Shown here one piece after another: positions 38,384-48,871 of a DNA stretch of 64,000 bases. The DNA lies in assembly GCA_020053735.1 (NCBI GenBank), contig JAGVMP010000011.1:496001-560000 (forward strand), in the 5' to 3' direction. The notes under the pieces are model-generated. The model ran no database searches. It had not been told where the DNA came from and worked only from the letters and a program-made list of their open reading frames with translations. How positions within the stretch are numbered: the stretch's first letter is position 1; each line of letters begins with the position of its first letter. Position numbers and translations under genes: made by a program. This stretch comes from Pseudomonadota bacterium. GTDB lineage: Bacteria > Pseudomonadota > Gammaproteobacteria > Burkholderiales > Methylophilaceae.

Positions 38384-39371
38384 ACTGCGTTGAAAGTGCG
38401 TCGTCTTGGGTAAAAGTCCAAGTCCTTGTAATGCTCAAAATATCCGTATCATGCTTGATGTCCTCAGGAAACACCGCATAGGGCGCTCCCAATTCAACAA
38501 TGCGCTTGGCTGCCTCATCCAGCACTTTGTGGTTTGAAGGCTGGTCGATGACCACGCTTTCTAAACTACCATCGGCTTTAATCGACACCGTCATGCGCAA
38601 CTGTCCATACAATTTCTGCGCTCTTGCCGCTTCGGGGTAATTCATATTACCGATGCGCTCCACTTTTTGCCGCCACGATTCCACATACATTGCAAACCGA
38701 TACTCTTTAGTGCGGGCGCCAATGAATTTGCGTTTAGGACGCTTTTGATATTCCTCCTGCCGCTTGTCAATTTGCGCTTGCAATCTATCCATCTCTAAGC
38801 TGGCGGCAATTAAATCGGCACGATCCAGCGCCTTGGCCTTCGCTTTTTGCTCACCCATTTCTGGCTCAGCAGAAGACGCATTTTGTGTGGGGTTCGATTC
38901 TACTTTTCTGCTGCCATTAATTTGGGTCAGCAGTTCTTGCGCTTGCTTTTCCAATTCGTCCACACGTTTTTGCTCGCGCGCTTCTTGCGCCCTAAGTTTC
39001 GCCGATTTCGCTGCACTATGTGCCTCTGAATTTGGTTTTAACTTAACTTCGGTGGTTTTTAATTTGGGGGCTGGCAGCGCAGTTTTCATCTGCTTATTTT
39101 TATCGGTATTACCACCGCGATCTAAATTGGCTTGCGCCAATAATTCGGCCTTTTCTGGCGCAGCTTTGGTTTTTGCGTTCACTAATACCACATCAAGCGT
39201 TGGCAATTTATCTGCTAATTTTCTGAGTTCCGGCTCAAATTTGATGCTCAGAATAACGCCATGAATAAGTACAGAAAGCCAAATCGCAATGGTAAATGCG
39301 CTGACAGTGCCTGCTACTGCCACTGCTGAGGCTCTAGCCGCAACTTCAGTTTGTTTCAACGTTGCACTCAA
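38382..39371 (-). CDS. TonB-like energy transducer / envelope protein with TonB C-terminal domain
   Basis: 329 aa. A membrane helix (about residues 22-42, FTIAIWLSVLIHGVILSIKF) is followed by a Lys/Ala/Glu-rich segment, a coiled-coil (about 110-205) and a TonB_C domain: MNYPEAARAQKLYGQLRMTV and VLDEAAKRIVELGAPYAVFP. No exbB or exbD is adjacent, so it could work with a distant ExbBD or be a structural protein. The C-terminal residues overlap an inverted-repeat element. It is 53 bp after mpl and probably in its transcript. Confidence 0.82.
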   Translation of the reverse strand: MSATLKQTEVAARASAVAVAGTVSAFTIAIWLSVLIHGVILSIKFEPELRKLADKLPTLDVVLVNAKTKAAPEKAELLAQANLDRGGNTDKNKQMKTALPAPKLKTTEVKLKPNSEAHSAAKSAKLRAQEAREQKRVDELEKQAQELLTQINGSRKVESNPTQNASSAEPEMGEQKAKAKALDRADLIAASLEMDRLQAQIDKRQEEYQKRPKRKFIGARTKEYRFAMYVESWRQKVERIGNMNYPEAARAQKLYGQLRMTVSIKADGSLESVVIDQPSNHKVLDEAAKRIVELGAPYAVFPEDIKHDTDILSITRTWTFTQDDALSTQ

Positions 39372-39424
39372 ACCCGCATGTTCTCCGATGTATACCTAGT
39401 TATATTGTTGCTTATTTTAGCGCG

Positions 39425-40891
39425 TCAATTCTTCAGGGCATCCATTATTTTTTGATGCACGCCACCAAAGCCGCCATTACTCATGACTAAGATATGGTCG
39501 CCCGATTTTGCATTATTTGCAATGGCTTGCACTAATTTTTCCAAATCATCAAAGGCGTGGCTTTTGTGAGCAATACTTTGCAGCGCTTCTGCTGCATCCC
39601 ACCCTAAATTTGCGCCATAACAAAACACTAGATCTGCCTGCTTTAAGCTAGCTGGCAAGGCGGCTTTCATCACACCCAGTTTCATGGTGTTGCTACGCGG
39701 TTCTAGCACGGCAATGATTCTGGCATCTCTAGAGTCAGCATCCAGCTTGGCTCGCAGCCCGGCCAATGTGGTCTCGATAGCGGTGGGGTGATGCGCAAAG
39801 TCATCATACACGGTGATATTATTGAGCACGCCTTTAATTTCCATGCGACGTTTTACGTTTTTAAATTCGCCTAGCGCCTCAATGGCAATGCACGGTGCAA
39901 CACCTACATGCCGTGCAGCGGCAATGCAGGCAACTGCGTTCATACGGTTGTGTTCACCCAGCAAATCCCAGCTGACATTGCCTTGGCGCTCGCCTAAACT
40001 TTCATTTTCTTTTCTAAAGTACACATCAAAACGGCCTTGCGCATCTACATTTTGCACTTGCCAGCCTGATTTTTTGGCTGATTCAGCCACACCAAAATAC
40101 TCCAAATTACTCCAACAGCCTTTGGCAATCACACGCTCCAAGCTATCTTGTAGATTGCTTACTACCAAACCTTGCTGCGGAACTGTTCTAACAAGGTGAT
40201 GGAACTGCTTTTCAATGGCCGCTAAGTCGTCAAAAATATCGGCATGGTCAAACTCTAAGTTATTCAAAATGGCCGTACGTGGACGATAGTGGACAAATTT
40301 TGAACGTTTATCAAAAAATGCCGTGTCGTATTCGTCGGCTTCAATCACAAAAAACGGCGACCCTTCGACAAGCTCAGGGCGAACGGAATTTTCTTGCTCC
40401 CGTTCGTGGTGAGCCTGTCGAACCATGAGCGGCGGCACCTGCGGTAACCGTGCTGAAACACCAAAATTCTCAGGGACCCCTCCAATTAAAAAACCCGGTG
40501 CCAAGCCTGCATATTCCAAAATCCACGCCAACATGGATGATGTTGTCGTTTTGCCATGCGTACCCGCAACCGCCAAAACCCATTTACCTTGTAACACATT
40601 CTCTGCCAGCCACTGTGGGCCCGAGATATACGGCAAACCTTGATTGAGTATTTCCTCCATCAACGGATTACCGCGTGAAACCACGTTGCCAATCACGTAA
40701 ATATCAGGGTTTAACTTAGTTTGCTCAGGTGAAAAACCTTCAATCAGTTCTATACCCTGCGCCTCAAGCTGCGTACTCATTGGCGGATATACATTGGCAT
40801 CACAGCCCGTGACGCGATGCCCCGCCTGCTTGGCCAATACCGCGATGCCACCCATGAATGTACCGCAAATCCCTAAGATGTGAATGTGCAT
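39425..40891 (-). CDS. mpl: UDP-N-acetylmuramate:L-Ala-gamma-D-Glu-meso-DAP ligase Mpl
   Basis: 488 aa. Mpl recycles the tripeptide L-Ala-gamma-D-Glu-meso-DAP onto UDP-MurNAc. The ATP loop AVAGTHGKTTTSSML (about residues 107-121), the FFVIEADEYDTAFFDKRSKF segment, NNLEFDHADIF and the ligase C-domain ending with YGANLGWDAAEA are intact. Residues about 151-178 (including MVRQAHHERE and RPELVEG) have no counterpart in E. coli Mpl and come from a palindromic repeat. The rest aligns in frame, so the enzyme may still be active. Confidence 0.93.
   Translation of the reverse strand: MHIHILGICGTFMGGIAVLAKQAGHRVTGCDANVYPPMSTQLEAQGIELIEGFSPEQTKLNPDIYVIGNVVSRGNPLMEEILNQGLPYISGPQWLAENVLQGKWVLAVAGTHGKTTTSSMLAWILEYAGLAPGFLIGGVPENFGVSARLPQVPPLMVRQAHHEREQENSVRPELVEGSPFFVIEADEYDTAFFDKRSKFVHYRPRTAILNNLEFDHADIFDDLAAIEKQFHHLVRTVPQQGLVVSNLQDSLERVIAKGCWSNLEYFGVAESAKKSGWQVQNVDAQGRFDVYFRKENESLGERQGNVSWDLLGEHNRMNAVACIAAARHVGVAPCIAIEALGEFKNVKRRMEIKGVLNNITVYDDFAHHPTAIETTLAGLRAKLDADSRDARIIAVLEPRSNTMKLGVMKAALPASLKQADLVFCYGANLGWDAAEALQSIAHKSHAFDDLEKLVQAIANNAKSGDHILVMSNGGFGGVHQKIMDALKN
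40364..40422. repeat. Palindromic repeat inserted in frame in mpl
   Basis: TTCGACAAGCTCAGGGCGAA plus CGG (40364-40386) pairs with 40400-40422 over a 13-base loop; 19 of 23 positions are complementary. In the coding strand the arms read PELVEG and VRQAHHER. It resembles the palindromic repeats widely scattered in bacterial genomes, here kept in frame. Confidence 0.85.
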
Positions 40892-40904
40892 AATCTCAAT
40901 TTTC

Positions 40905-43900
40905 TTAACTTAAATTCGGCGCTAACCAACGCTCTAAATATTCTTTTGGTAAATTTCTACGTTTTGCCATATCTTCTAATTGGTCTGTGCCAATTTTGTC
41001 TACGCTAAAATATTTGGCGTCTTTATGTGCAAAGTAAAACCCTGATACTGCCGCCGCAGGCATCATGGCGAAGCTGTCTGTCAGCTGCATATCAATTTCT
41101 TCGCATTGCAGCAGCTTAAACATATCGGCTTTTACCGTATGGTCTGGGCAAGCCGGATAGCCAGGCGCAGGACGGATGCCTTGATATTGCTCTTTAATCA
41201 GCGCGTCGACGCTTAAATTTTCATTCGCCGCGTAGCCCCAAAAATCAGTGCGAACACGCTCATGCATGTATTCGGCAAATGCTTCGGCGAGTCTGTCTGC
41301 CAGTGATTTAAACAAAATCCCGCTATAGTCATCGTTTGCGGCTTCAAATCTGGCGGTAATTTTCTCAGTGCCCAAGCCAGCTGTCACTGCGAAAAGGCCA
41401 ATATAATCCTCCGCTACACCTTTTGGTGCAACAAAGTCGCTTAAACATTGATTAGGCCGCGCCACCCCATCAATCACTGGTTTGACACTTTGTTGGCGCA
41501 TGCCGTAATAAGTAAACGCGACTTGGCTTCGGCTTTCGTCAGTATAAATTTCAATATCATCATCATTGACGCTATTCGCTGGCATCAGCGCGATGACACC
41601 ATTGGCCGTTAACCAACGTCCATCAATGATTTTTTTCAACATGGCTTGGGCTTCGGCGAATACTTTACTCGCGGCTTCGCCAACGACTTCATCCGTCAAA
41701 ATGGCAGGGTAAAAACCAGCTAGATCCCAAGTTTGAAAGAACGGACCCCAATCAATATATTGCGCAATTAAGCTTAAATCAATATTTTTAAACACGCGGC
41801 GGCCGATAAATTTGGGCTTGACTGGCGCATATTCACCTGCGAATTCCAGCTTAACTTTATTAGCACGGGCATCCGCAATTTTGAGTAATGGCACGCCTTT
41901 TTTATTGGCATGTTGCGTACGCGCTTTTTCGTAATCGGCCTGAATTTCAGCCAAATATGCACCACGCGTCTCAGGTGTGAGCAGATTTTGCATGACAGAG
42001 ACCGAGCGTGAAGCATCTGGCACGTACACAATGGGGCCATCGTAATGCGGCGCGATTTTCACCGCTGTATGCGCGCGCGAGGTGGTTGCGCCGCCGATGA
42101 GGAGAGGTGTTTTTGCATCGCTGAAATGCGGATCGCGCTGCATCTCTTTGGCGATATAAGTCATTTCTTCTAATGAAGGTGTGATAAGCCCTGAAAGGCC
42201 AATAATATCGGCATTTTCTGCTTTTGCCATGGCTAAAATCTCAGCCGCCGGCACCATCACGCCCATATTCACCACTTCAAAATTGTTGCATTGCAGCACC
42301 ACACTCACAATATTTTTGCCAATATCGTGCACATCGCCTTTTACCGTGGCGATCACAATTTTACCTTTAGGTTTCGCCACCACGCCCGTACGTTCTTGCT
42401 CGGCGGCCTTTTCCGCCTCAATAAACGGGATCAAATGGGCCACTGCGGTTTTCATGACGCGCGCAGATTTCACCACTTGCGGCAAAAACATTTTTCCTTG
42501 CCCAAATAAATCACCCACCACGTTCATGCCGTCCATCAATGGGCCTTCAATCACGTGAATCGGCCTGCCGCCAGATTTTGCAATCGCAGCACGCGCTTCT
42601 TCGGTATCGTCTACAATAAAGTCAGTAATACCATGCACCATGGCATAACTTAAGCGTTTCTCTACAGGCACAGGACTTTCTGGTGTGCCGCGCCACTCTA
42701 AAGTGGCTGCTTCTTTTTTGCCGCCTGCCACCAAGGTGCCGGCGATTTCAATTAAGCGTTCAGTCGGTGCCAGCAAATTATTTGGGTCAATAATGCGATT
42801 TAAAACTACATCTTCAACACGTTGTTTAAGCTCTGGTGCTAAGTCATCATAAACGCCCATCATGCCTGCATTCACAATACCCATGGTCATACCCGCTTTA
42901 ATGGCGTGATACAAAAACACGGTGTGAATCGCTTCACGCGCAGGGTCGTTGCCGCGAAAACTGAAGCTCACATTAGAAACGCCGCCTGAAATTTTAGCGT
43001 GTGGTAGATTTTGCTTAATCCAACGCGTCGCTTCAATAAAATCAACCGCGTAATTATTATGCTCTTCAATACCAGTCGCAATAGCGAAAATATTTGGGTC
43101 AAAAATAATATCTTCTGGTGGAAAGTCAGTACTCACCAGCAAGTCATATGCGCGCTTGCAAATTTCAATTTTGCGCGCGTAGGTATCGGCTTGGCCTTTT
43201 TCATCAAACGCCATCACAATCACAGCTGCACCGTAACGGCGACACAGTTTGGCTTGGCGTAAGAATTCAGCTTCGCCTTCTTTCATTGAGATTGAGTTAA
43301 CGATTGCCTTGCCCTGCACACATTTCAAACCTGCTTCAATCACGCTCCATTTACTGGAGTCGATCATAATCGGCACGCGCGCAATATCCGGTTCAGATGA
43401 GATTAAATTGAGGAAGTGCGTCATGGCTTTAACGGCATCCAACATGCCCTCATCCATATTAATGTCGATGACTTGCGCGCCGTTTTCTACCTGCTGACGC
43501 GCCACGCTTAACGCCTCATCATACTGCTCATTAATAATCAGCCGCGCAAAGGCTTTTGAACCAGTGACGTTGGTGCGCTCACCCACGTTCACATACAGCG
43601 AGTTTTCATCAATGATAAATGGCTCTAAACCAGATAATTTGGTGACAGGCTCGAAACTAGGGATTGCGCGGGGCATGATAGAATCAAGGCTATCAGCGAT
43701 AGCCTTGATATGACTAGGGGTAGTCCCGCAACATCCACCCGCCATATTTAAAAAGTCGCTATTAGCGAATTCTTTTAATAAACTAGAAGTGACATCTGGT
43801 GTTTCATCAAAGCCCGTGTCAGACATTGGGTTTGGTAAGCCAGCGTTAGGATAAATGCACACGAAAGTGTCAGCGATTTTTGATAGCTCTTCCACATATG

Positions 43901-44717
43901 GGCGCATTAAAGTGGCTCCCAAAGCACAGTTAAGCCCAACTGTAAGCGGATTTGCGTGGCGGATAGAATGCCAAAATGCAGTCACCGTTTGGCCTGACAA
44001 AATGCGGCCAGAAGCATCTGTCACTGTGCCAGAAATCATCAGTGGCATGGTGTAGCCGACTTCTTCAAAAAACGTATCGATGGCAAACAATGCGGCTTTG
44101 CAATTGAGCGTATCGAAGATGGTTTCCACCATGAGAATATCAACACCGCCTTCTACCAGTGCGCGCGTTTGCTCTAAGTAAGCATTCACTAACTGGTCAA
44201 AACTCACATTGCGCGCAGCAGGGTCGTTTACATCGGGCGAGATGCTGGCGGTTTTTGGCGTTGGACCTAATGCACCCGCCACAAAACGTGGTTTATTGGG
44301 CGTACTATATTTCATGCAAGCAGCTTTAGCCAACTTGGCAGATTCCACGTTCATCTCATGCACCAAATGCGCCATATGATAATCATCTTGCGCAACAGAA
44401 GTCGCACCAAAGGTATTGGTTTCAATCACATCTGCACCAGCTGCTAAATATTGCTCATGTATTTCTTGAATTACTTGCGGCTGCGTCAAGCTCAGTAACT
44501 CATTGTTACCTTTTACAAATAACTCACGTTGACCTGCCGGTGCCTTAAAATCCACAAATCGACCTGTTTCTCCGTTTGGCTTCGCGCCACGATAATCCGC
44601 CTCAGTCAGCTTATAGCGCTGAATCATGGTACCCATCGCACCATCTAAAATGAGGATGCGCTTAGCCAACAGCGTGCGCAGTTGGGTTTCAGTGGCTGAA
44701 ATAGATAGTTTGGTCAT
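40905..44717 (-). CDS. metH: Cobalamin-dependent methionine synthase
   Basis: 1270 aa, the full-length modular enzyme. Domain 1 (about 1-340) binds homocysteine, with zinc Cys in VGLNCALGA and [10 protein letters not shown]. Domain 2 binds methyltetrahydrofolate ([19 protein letters not shown], about 365-640). Domain 3 is the B12-binding unit, with DVHDIGKN and the cobalt-ligand His797. Domain 4 (about 930-1270) is the AdoMet reactivation domain, with [12 protein letters not shown]. It needs cobalamin from transport or synthesis not encoded here. Only 49 bp separate it from comM and no riboswitch fits there. Confidence 0.97.
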   Translation of the reverse strand: MTKLSISATETQLRTLLAKRILILDGAMGTMIQRYKLTEADYRGAKPNGETGRFVDFKAPAGQRELFVKGNNELLSLTQPQVIQEIHEQYLAAGADVIETNTFGATSVAQDDYHMAHLVHEMNVESAKLAKAACMKYSTPNKPRFVAGALGPTPKTASISPDVNDPAARNVSFDQLVNAYLEQTRALVEGGVDILMVETIFDTLNCKAALFAIDTFFEEVGYTMPLMISGTVTDASGRILSGQTVTAFWHSIRHANPLTVGLNCALGATLMRPYVEELSKIADTFVCIYPNAGLPNPMSDTGFDETPDVTSSLLKEFANSDFLNMAGGCCGTTPSHIKAIADSLDSIMPRAIPSFEPVTKLSGLEPFIIDENSLYVNVGERTNVTGSKAFARLIINEQYDEALSVARQQVENGAQVIDINMDEGMLDAVKAMTHFLNLISSEPDIARVPIMIDSSKWSVIEAGLKCVQGKAIVNSISMKEGEAEFLRQAKLCRRYGAAVIVMAFDEKGQADTYARKIEICKRAYDLLVSTDFPPEDIIFDPNIFAIATGIEEHNNYAVDFIEATRWIKQNLPHAKISGGVSNVSFSFRGNDPAREAIHTVFLYHAIKAGMTMGIVNAGMMGVYDDLAPELKQRVEDVVLNRIIDPNNLLAPTERLIEIAGTLVAGGKKEAATLEWRGTPESPVPVEKRLSYAMVHGITDFIVDDTEEARAAIAKSGGRPIHVIEGPLMDGMNVVGDLFGQGKMFLPQVVKSARVMKTAVAHLIPFIEAEKAAEQERTGVVAKPKGKIVIATVKGDVHDIGKNIVSVVLQCNNFEVVNMGVMVPAAEILAMAKAENADIIGLSGLITPSLEEMTYIAKEMQRDPHFSDAKTPLLIGGATTSRAHTAVKIAPHYDGPIVYVPDASRSVSVMQNLLTPETRGAYLAEIQADYEKARTQHANKKGVPLLKIADARANKVKLEFAGEYAPVKPKFIGRRVFKNIDLSLIAQYIDWGPFFQTWDLAGFYPAILTDEVVGEAASKVFAEAQAMLKKIIDGRWLTANGVIALMPANSVNDDDIEIYTDESRSQVAFTYYGMRQQSVKPVIDGVARPNQCLSDFVAPKGVAEDYIGLFAVTAGLGTEKITARFEAANDDYSGILFKSLADRLAEAFAEYMHERVRTDFWGYAANENLSVDALIKEQYQGIRPAPGYPACPDHTVKADMFKLLQCEEIDMQLTDSFAMMPAAAVSGFYFAHKDAKYFSVDKIGTDQLEDMAKRRNLPKEYLERWLAPNLS

Positions 44718-44766
44718 TAAAAATGCGTGTCTAAAATTTGGCTAATTTTATCACGCTGATAAGGGT

Positions 44767-46290
44767 TTACTGTGTATCACCACGTCGATATTGCACCGCC
44801 TCGGCAATTTGATTGGGTTTAATGGCGGCATCACCTGCTAAATCAGCAATGGTTCTGGCGACTTTTAGAATACGGTGATAGGCGCGAGCGGATAAATTCA
44901 AACGTGAAATGGCCGTTTTAAGTAGCGCCATCCCTGCATCATCAGGCTGACAAAATGCATCAATCTCTAAACTACCCAAGGCAAAATTTGCTTTGCCTTG
45001 GCGTCTAAGTTGCAGTTCACGCGCATGTTCAACTCTTGCACGAATGATATCGCTACTTTCTGAGTTGGTGGCTGAGGTGAGTTCACTTTCTTTCAACGCG
45101 GGTACTTCAATGTGCAAATCAATCCTATCTAATAATGGCCCAGAAATTTTGGCTTTATAGCGCGCCACATTGTCTGGTGTACATCTGCACTTATTATTGT
45201 AGTGGCCCAAATAACCGCAGGGGCAAGGATTCATGGCGGCGAGTAGCTGGAACTTGGCAGGGAAATCTGCCTGTCTAGCCGCACGGCTAATAGTGATGTG
45301 GCCACTTTCTAATGGCTCACGCAGAACCTCTAATACTTTACGGTCAAATTCTGGCAGCTCGTCCAAAAACAACACACCATGATGTGCCAGAGAAATTTCA
45401 CCTGGCCGCGGAATACCCCCACCTCCCACCAGCGCTACGCCAGAGGCAGTGTGATGTGGACTTCTAAATGGTCGGCGTTTCCAGTTTTCTAATTTGTAAT
45501 TACCGTTAAGCGATTGTATCGCGGCACTTTCTAACGCCTCAGACTCTGACATGCTGGGTAAAATGCCAGCGAAACGGCCTGCAAGCATACTTTTACCAGT
45601 GCCGGGCGGGCCGCTCATCAGTACACTGTGACCACCTGCTGCGGCAATTTCCAAAGCGCGCTTTGCTTGCGATTGTCCTTTGACTTCATTGAAATCAGGA
45701 TAAGGAAGTATTTGGAAAACTGCAGTTGATTCAAACTGCTCAAGCTCAGTATGTCCACTTAAATGCGCGCAAACCTCTAGCAAGGTATTTGCTGGGTAAA
45801 TAATGGCATCTTTCACCAAGCTGGCTTCTCGTGCACTTAAATGGGGCAGAATAAAAGCGCGTTTGGCTTGTGCACTAATTTCTTGCACGGATTGAGTGTG
45901 CACCATATGATAAGTCATCGCTAATGCACCACGAATTGGCCGTAACTCACCCGTCAGCGCCAGTTCACCCGCAATTTCATAATTGCTAAGGGATTCCTTT
46001 GGTATCTGCCCACTTGCGGCCAATATACCCAAGGCGATAGGCAAATCGTAACGACCGCTTTCTTTTGGTAGGTCTGCTGGGGCCAGATTAACAGTGATGC
46101 GGCGGGCTGGAAACTCAAACTGTGCTGTTTGTATGGCGGCACGCACGCGGTCTTTACTCTCTTTCACCTCGGCTTCGGGCAGGCCGACAATCGTAAAACT
46201 GGGCAGGCCATTGGCAAGGTGCACTTCTACCACCACCTCAGGCGCATCCATGCCGCTAAGCGCACGACTATAAAGCACAGCCAACGACAT
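44767..46290 (-). CDS. comM: ComM/YifB AAA+ ATPase (Mg-chelatase-like)
   Basis: 507 aa. N-terminal ribosomal-S5-like fold (LPSFTIVGLPEAEVKESKDR), AAA+ domain with Walker A GPPGTGKSMLAGRF near residue 230, Walker B GVLFLDELPEF, and a zinc-like Cys cluster CPCGYLGHYNNKCRC. ComM is a branch-migration helicase that assists integration of DNA in natural transformation, so the cell may be competent. The N-terminal SLAVLYSRALSGMDA is also typical. The ATG overlaps the ubiK stop (TAATG). Confidence 0.93.
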   Translation of the reverse strand: MSLAVLYSRALSGMDAPEVVVEVHLANGLPSFTIVGLPEAEVKESKDRVRAAIQTAQFEFPARRITVNLAPADLPKESGRYDLPIALGILAASGQIPKESLSNYEIAGELALTGELRPIRGALAMTYHMVHTQSVQEISAQAKRAFILPHLSAREASLVKDAIIYPANTLLEVCAHLSGHTELEQFESTAVFQILPYPDFNEVKGQSQAKRALEIAAAGGHSVLMSGPPGTGKSMLAGRFAGILPSMSESEALESAAIQSLNGNYKLENWKRRPFRSPHHTASGVALVGGGGIPRPGEISLAHHGVLFLDELPEFDRKVLEVLREPLESGHITISRAARQADFPAKFQLLAAMNPCPCGYLGHYNNKCRCTPDNVARYKAKISGPLLDRIDLHIEVPALKESELTSATNSESSDIIRARVEHARELQLRRQGKANFALGSLEIDAFCQPDDAGMALLKTAISRLNLSARAYHRILKVARTIADLAGDAAIKPNQIAEAVQYRRGDTQ

Positions 46291-46541
46291 TACTTGCTTG
46301 TCTTTTTAATTAAGTCTGCTTCTAATTCAGCCAATTTAACTTCTAAAATTGCTAGCTTTTCACGCGTATTGCGCAACACTTCTGCTTGCACATCAAACTC
46401 TTCGCGCGAAATAAGCTCCATTTTGGTGAATGCGCCCTGAATTAGTGCATTAATGTTCTTTTCAATATCTGCCAATGGGCTAGATTTAATTATCTCATTG
46501 ATTTTACTAGATATTTCATTAATTTTATCTGCACTAAACAT
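46290..46541 (-). CDS. ubiK: Ubiquinone biosynthesis accessory factor UbiK
   Basis: 83 aa of the YqiC/BMFP family. An N-terminal amphipathic helix and a C-terminal coiled-coil (LRNTREKLAILEVKLAELEA). The signature EFDVQAEVLRNTREKL is present. UbiK with UbiJ helps assemble the aerobic ubiquinone pathway; its role in lipid binding is from E. coli and Salmonella. First gene of the minus-strand group ubiK-comM-metH-mpl. Confidence 0.85.
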   Translation of the reverse strand: MFSADKINEISSKINEIIKSSPLADIEKNINALIQGAFTKMELISREEFDVQAEVLRNTREKLAILEVKLAELEADLIKKTSK

Positions 46542-46650
46542 AGTAAATCCTCTAAATTTTATAGCAGTTTAGCAGATTTTATAGGCTAATTCACACATTA
46601 TGGATTGTTTTATAATTAGTTAACTTGCTGATTATTAATAATATTTTTGT

Positions 46651-46666
46651 TGGCACGCGCTTTGCT
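46651..46666 (+). promoter_or_regulatory. Sigma-54 promoter of glnK-amtB
   Basis: TGGCACGCGCTTTGCT matches the -24/-12 consensus TGGCAC-N5-TTGCW exactly. It lies 63 bp before the glnK start, consistent with NtrC-activated expression under nitrogen limitation. I did not find a clear NtrC site upstream. Confidence 0.88.
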
Positions 46667-46716
46667 AATGCACAATGTAGTGTTTTTAGTCGTGTTTTTA
46701 TTCGTAGTATAACTAA

Positions 46717-47067
<351 letters not shown>

Positions 47068-47078
47068 AGGGGCATGAC

Positions 47079-48656
47079 ATGAAGAAATTTTTATCAGTTT
47101 TATCATTGGTTGCTCTGTTAGGCTTCGGAACATCGCAACTAACATATGCAGAAGATGCAGCCACTACTGAGGCCGCAACTGCCACCGTAGAAGCTGTTAC
47201 CGATGCGGCAGTAGCGGTTGATGGTGCTGTTGAAGCCGTTGCTGCTGAAGCTGCACCCGCAGAAGCAACACCTGCAGAAGCAACACCTGCAGAAGCAACA
47301 CCTGCAGAAGCTGCGCCAGCTGAGGCTGCTGCTGCGCCAACACCAGTGCCTAACAAAGGTGATACCGCTTGGATGATCGTCGCAACAGCGTTAGTAACGC
47401 TGATGGTGATTCCAGGTTTGGGTTTATTTTATGGTGGTCTAGTGCGCCAAAAAAATATGCTCAGCGTGCTGATGCAAACATTTGCAATATTTTCACTGAT
47501 GGCCGTGTTATGGGCAATTTATGGCTACAGCGTTGCATTTACTGCTGGTAACCCATTCTTTGGTAGCTTTGCAAAAGTGTTCTTAGCAGGTGTGACGCCA
47601 GATTCTCTAGGCGCAACATTCAGTAAAGGTGCATACATCCCTGAGTTAATTTTTGTAGCTTTCCAATTAACATTTGCGGCCATTACCCCAGCTTTGATTG
47701 TGGGTGCATTTGCTGAGCGCATGAAGTTCTCTGCTGTATTAGCCTTTATGGCACTGTGGTTTACATTTGCTTATTTACCAATGGCACACATGGTTTGGTA
47801 TTGGGATGGTCCAGATGCGATTACTGACGCAGCTTCTTTAACAACTGTGTTAGCGAATGCAGGTTGGTTGTGGGCTAAAGGTGCAATTGACTTTGCTGGT
47901 GGTACTGTTGTGCATATCAATGCGGGTGTAGCTGGTTTGGTTGCTTGTATCGTATTAGGCAAACGTATCGGTTACGGTAAAGAAGCAATGACTCCACACA
48001 GCTTGACATTAACCATGGTGGGTGCCGCTTTACTGTGGGTGGGTTGGTATGGTTTCAATGCTGGCTCTAACTTAGAGGCAAACGGCTACGCAGCCTTAGC
48101 TTTCTTAAATACAACCATTGCAACAGCAGCAGCAACCCTGTCTTGGATGTTTATTGAGTGGTTCCACAAATCAAAACCATCTATGTTAGGTGCGGCTTCT
48201 GGTGCAGTTGCAGGCTTGGTTGCTGTAACGCCTGCTTGCGGCTTTGTAGGTCCGATGGGCGCCATTGTAATCGGTTTGCTAGTTTCACCTATCTGCTACA
48301 TTTTCGTATCTAAAGTGAAATACATGTTTGGTTACGATGATGCATTAGATGTGTTTGGTATCCATGCAATTGGCGGCATCTTTGGTGCACTAGCGACTGG
48401 CGTATTTGTAAACCCAGCATTAGGTGGTATGGGTGTTTACGACTATGTTGCAAACGCTGTAGGTGAATACAACTTTGCTGCTCAAATGACTGCTCAAGTA
48501 TATGCAGTAATTACGGCAATCGTAGTTTCAGCAGTGGTGTCATACATTGCACTTAAGATTGTAGATTTGGTAATCGGTCTACGTGTTTCTGAAGAATCTG
48601 AGCGTGAAGGCTTAGACACAACAGAGCATGGCGAACGCGCTTACCACTCTTCTTAA
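47079..48656 (+). CDS. amtB: Ammonium transporter AmtB with Ala/Pro/Glu-rich N-terminal region
   Basis: 525 aa. A signal peptide (about 1-24) is followed by about 70 residues of low-complexity Ala/Glu/Pro/Thr/Val sequence, including tandem EATPA units encoded by a 15-bp repeat. The channel begins near NKGDTAWMIVATALV. Eleven helices follow with family marks GLFYGGLVRQKNML, the AmtB pore AHMVWYWDGPD, GTVVHINAGVAGLVAC (twin-His partner) and DVFGIHAIGGIFGAL. The long periplasmic N-terminus is unusual for AmtB, which normally has a short signal. A strong terminator follows. Confidence 0.93.
   Translation: MKKFLSVLSLVALLGFGTSQLTYAEDAATTEAATATVEAVTDAAVAVDGAVEAVAAEAAPAEATPAEATPAEATPAEAAPAEAAAAPTPVPNKGDTAWMIVATALVTLMVIPGLGLFYGGLVRQKNMLSVLMQTFAIFSLMAVLWAIYGYSVAFTAGNPFFGSFAKVFLAGVTPDSLGATFSKGAYIPELIFVAFQLTFAAITPALIVGAFAERMKFSAVLAFMALWFTFAYLPMAHMVWYWDGPDAITDAASLTTVLANAGWLWAKGAIDFAGGTVVHINAGVAGLVACIVLGKRIGYGKEAMTPHSLTLTMVGAALLWVGWYGFNAGSNLEANGYAALAFLNTTIATAAATLSWMFIEWFHKSKPSMLGAASGAVAGLVAVTPACGFVGPMGAIVIGLLVSPICYIFVSKVKYMFGYDDALDVFGIHAIGGIFGALATGVFVNPALGGMGVYDYVANAVGEYNFAAQMTAQVYAVITAIVVSAVVSYIALKIVDLVIGLRVSEESEREGLDTTEHGERAYHSS
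47259..47303. repeat. Three exact tandem copies of a 15-bp unit in amtB
   Basis: GCAGAAGCAACACCT is repeated exactly three times (47259, 47274, 47289), flanked by diverged copies. It encodes an AEATP unit, and slippage could vary the length between strains. Confidence 0.92.
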
Positions 48657-48674
48657 CTAGCATTAGCATTAAAT

Positions 48675-48700
48675 AAAACGGGCGCTGCGGCGCCCGTTTT
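48675..48700 (+). terminator. Intrinsic terminator of glnK-amtB
   Basis: AAAACGGGCGC - TGCG - GCGCCCGTTTT is a perfect 11-bp GC-rich hairpin followed by ATTT, 19 bp after the amtB stop. Confidence 0.93.
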
Positions 48701-48750
48701 ATTTGCACTTTTCTTTATGTATATGCCTGATATTTGGCCGAGAGATTTTT

Positions 48751-48790
48751 AGTGCTCTGTAGGGCTCTTGGATATTGGCTTGCAGGGCAT
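48751..48790. repeat. Dispersed stem-loop repeat, copy 3 (amtB-arsR spacer, inverted)
   Basis: TGGATATTGGCTTGCAG at 48769-48785 is the reverse complement of the core shared with 37808-37824, and the flanking GGGCAT also matches. The second arm (48751-48765) is only weakly complementary. Confidence 0.6.
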
Positions 48791-48828
48791 ATGTTTTAAT
48801 GTTGTTTACTTATACATAAAGATTTAGC

Positions 48829-48856
48829 TTGACATACATAACTATATAACTATATA
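48829..48856 (+). promoter_or_regulatory. Sigma-70 promoter of the arsR-aas operon
   Basis: TTGACA at 48829-48834, a 16-bp spacer and TATATA at 48851-48856. A start about 7-8 bases later would leave a leader of only about 9 bases before the ATG at 48872, so the arsR transcript may be near leaderless. The -10 box lies inside the operator. Confidence 0.65.
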
Positions 48857-48871
48857 ACTAATTATATAGTT
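48840..48871. promoter_or_regulatory. Operator of the ArsR-type regulator
   Basis: AACTATATAA at 48848-48857 and TTATATAGTT at 48862-48871 form a perfect 10-bp inverted repeat with a 4-base spacer. A further direct copy AACTATATAA lies at 48840-48849. It abuts the start codon and covers the -10 box, as expected for autorepression. Confidence 0.75.

Noticed and set aside
44718-44766. Cobalamin riboswitch before metH
   Set aside because: Only 49 bp between metH and comM, too short for the known riboswitch, and no B12-box was seen.
47259-47303. Short regular repeats as a CRISPR array
   Set aside because: They are contiguous 15-bp coding repeats without spacers.
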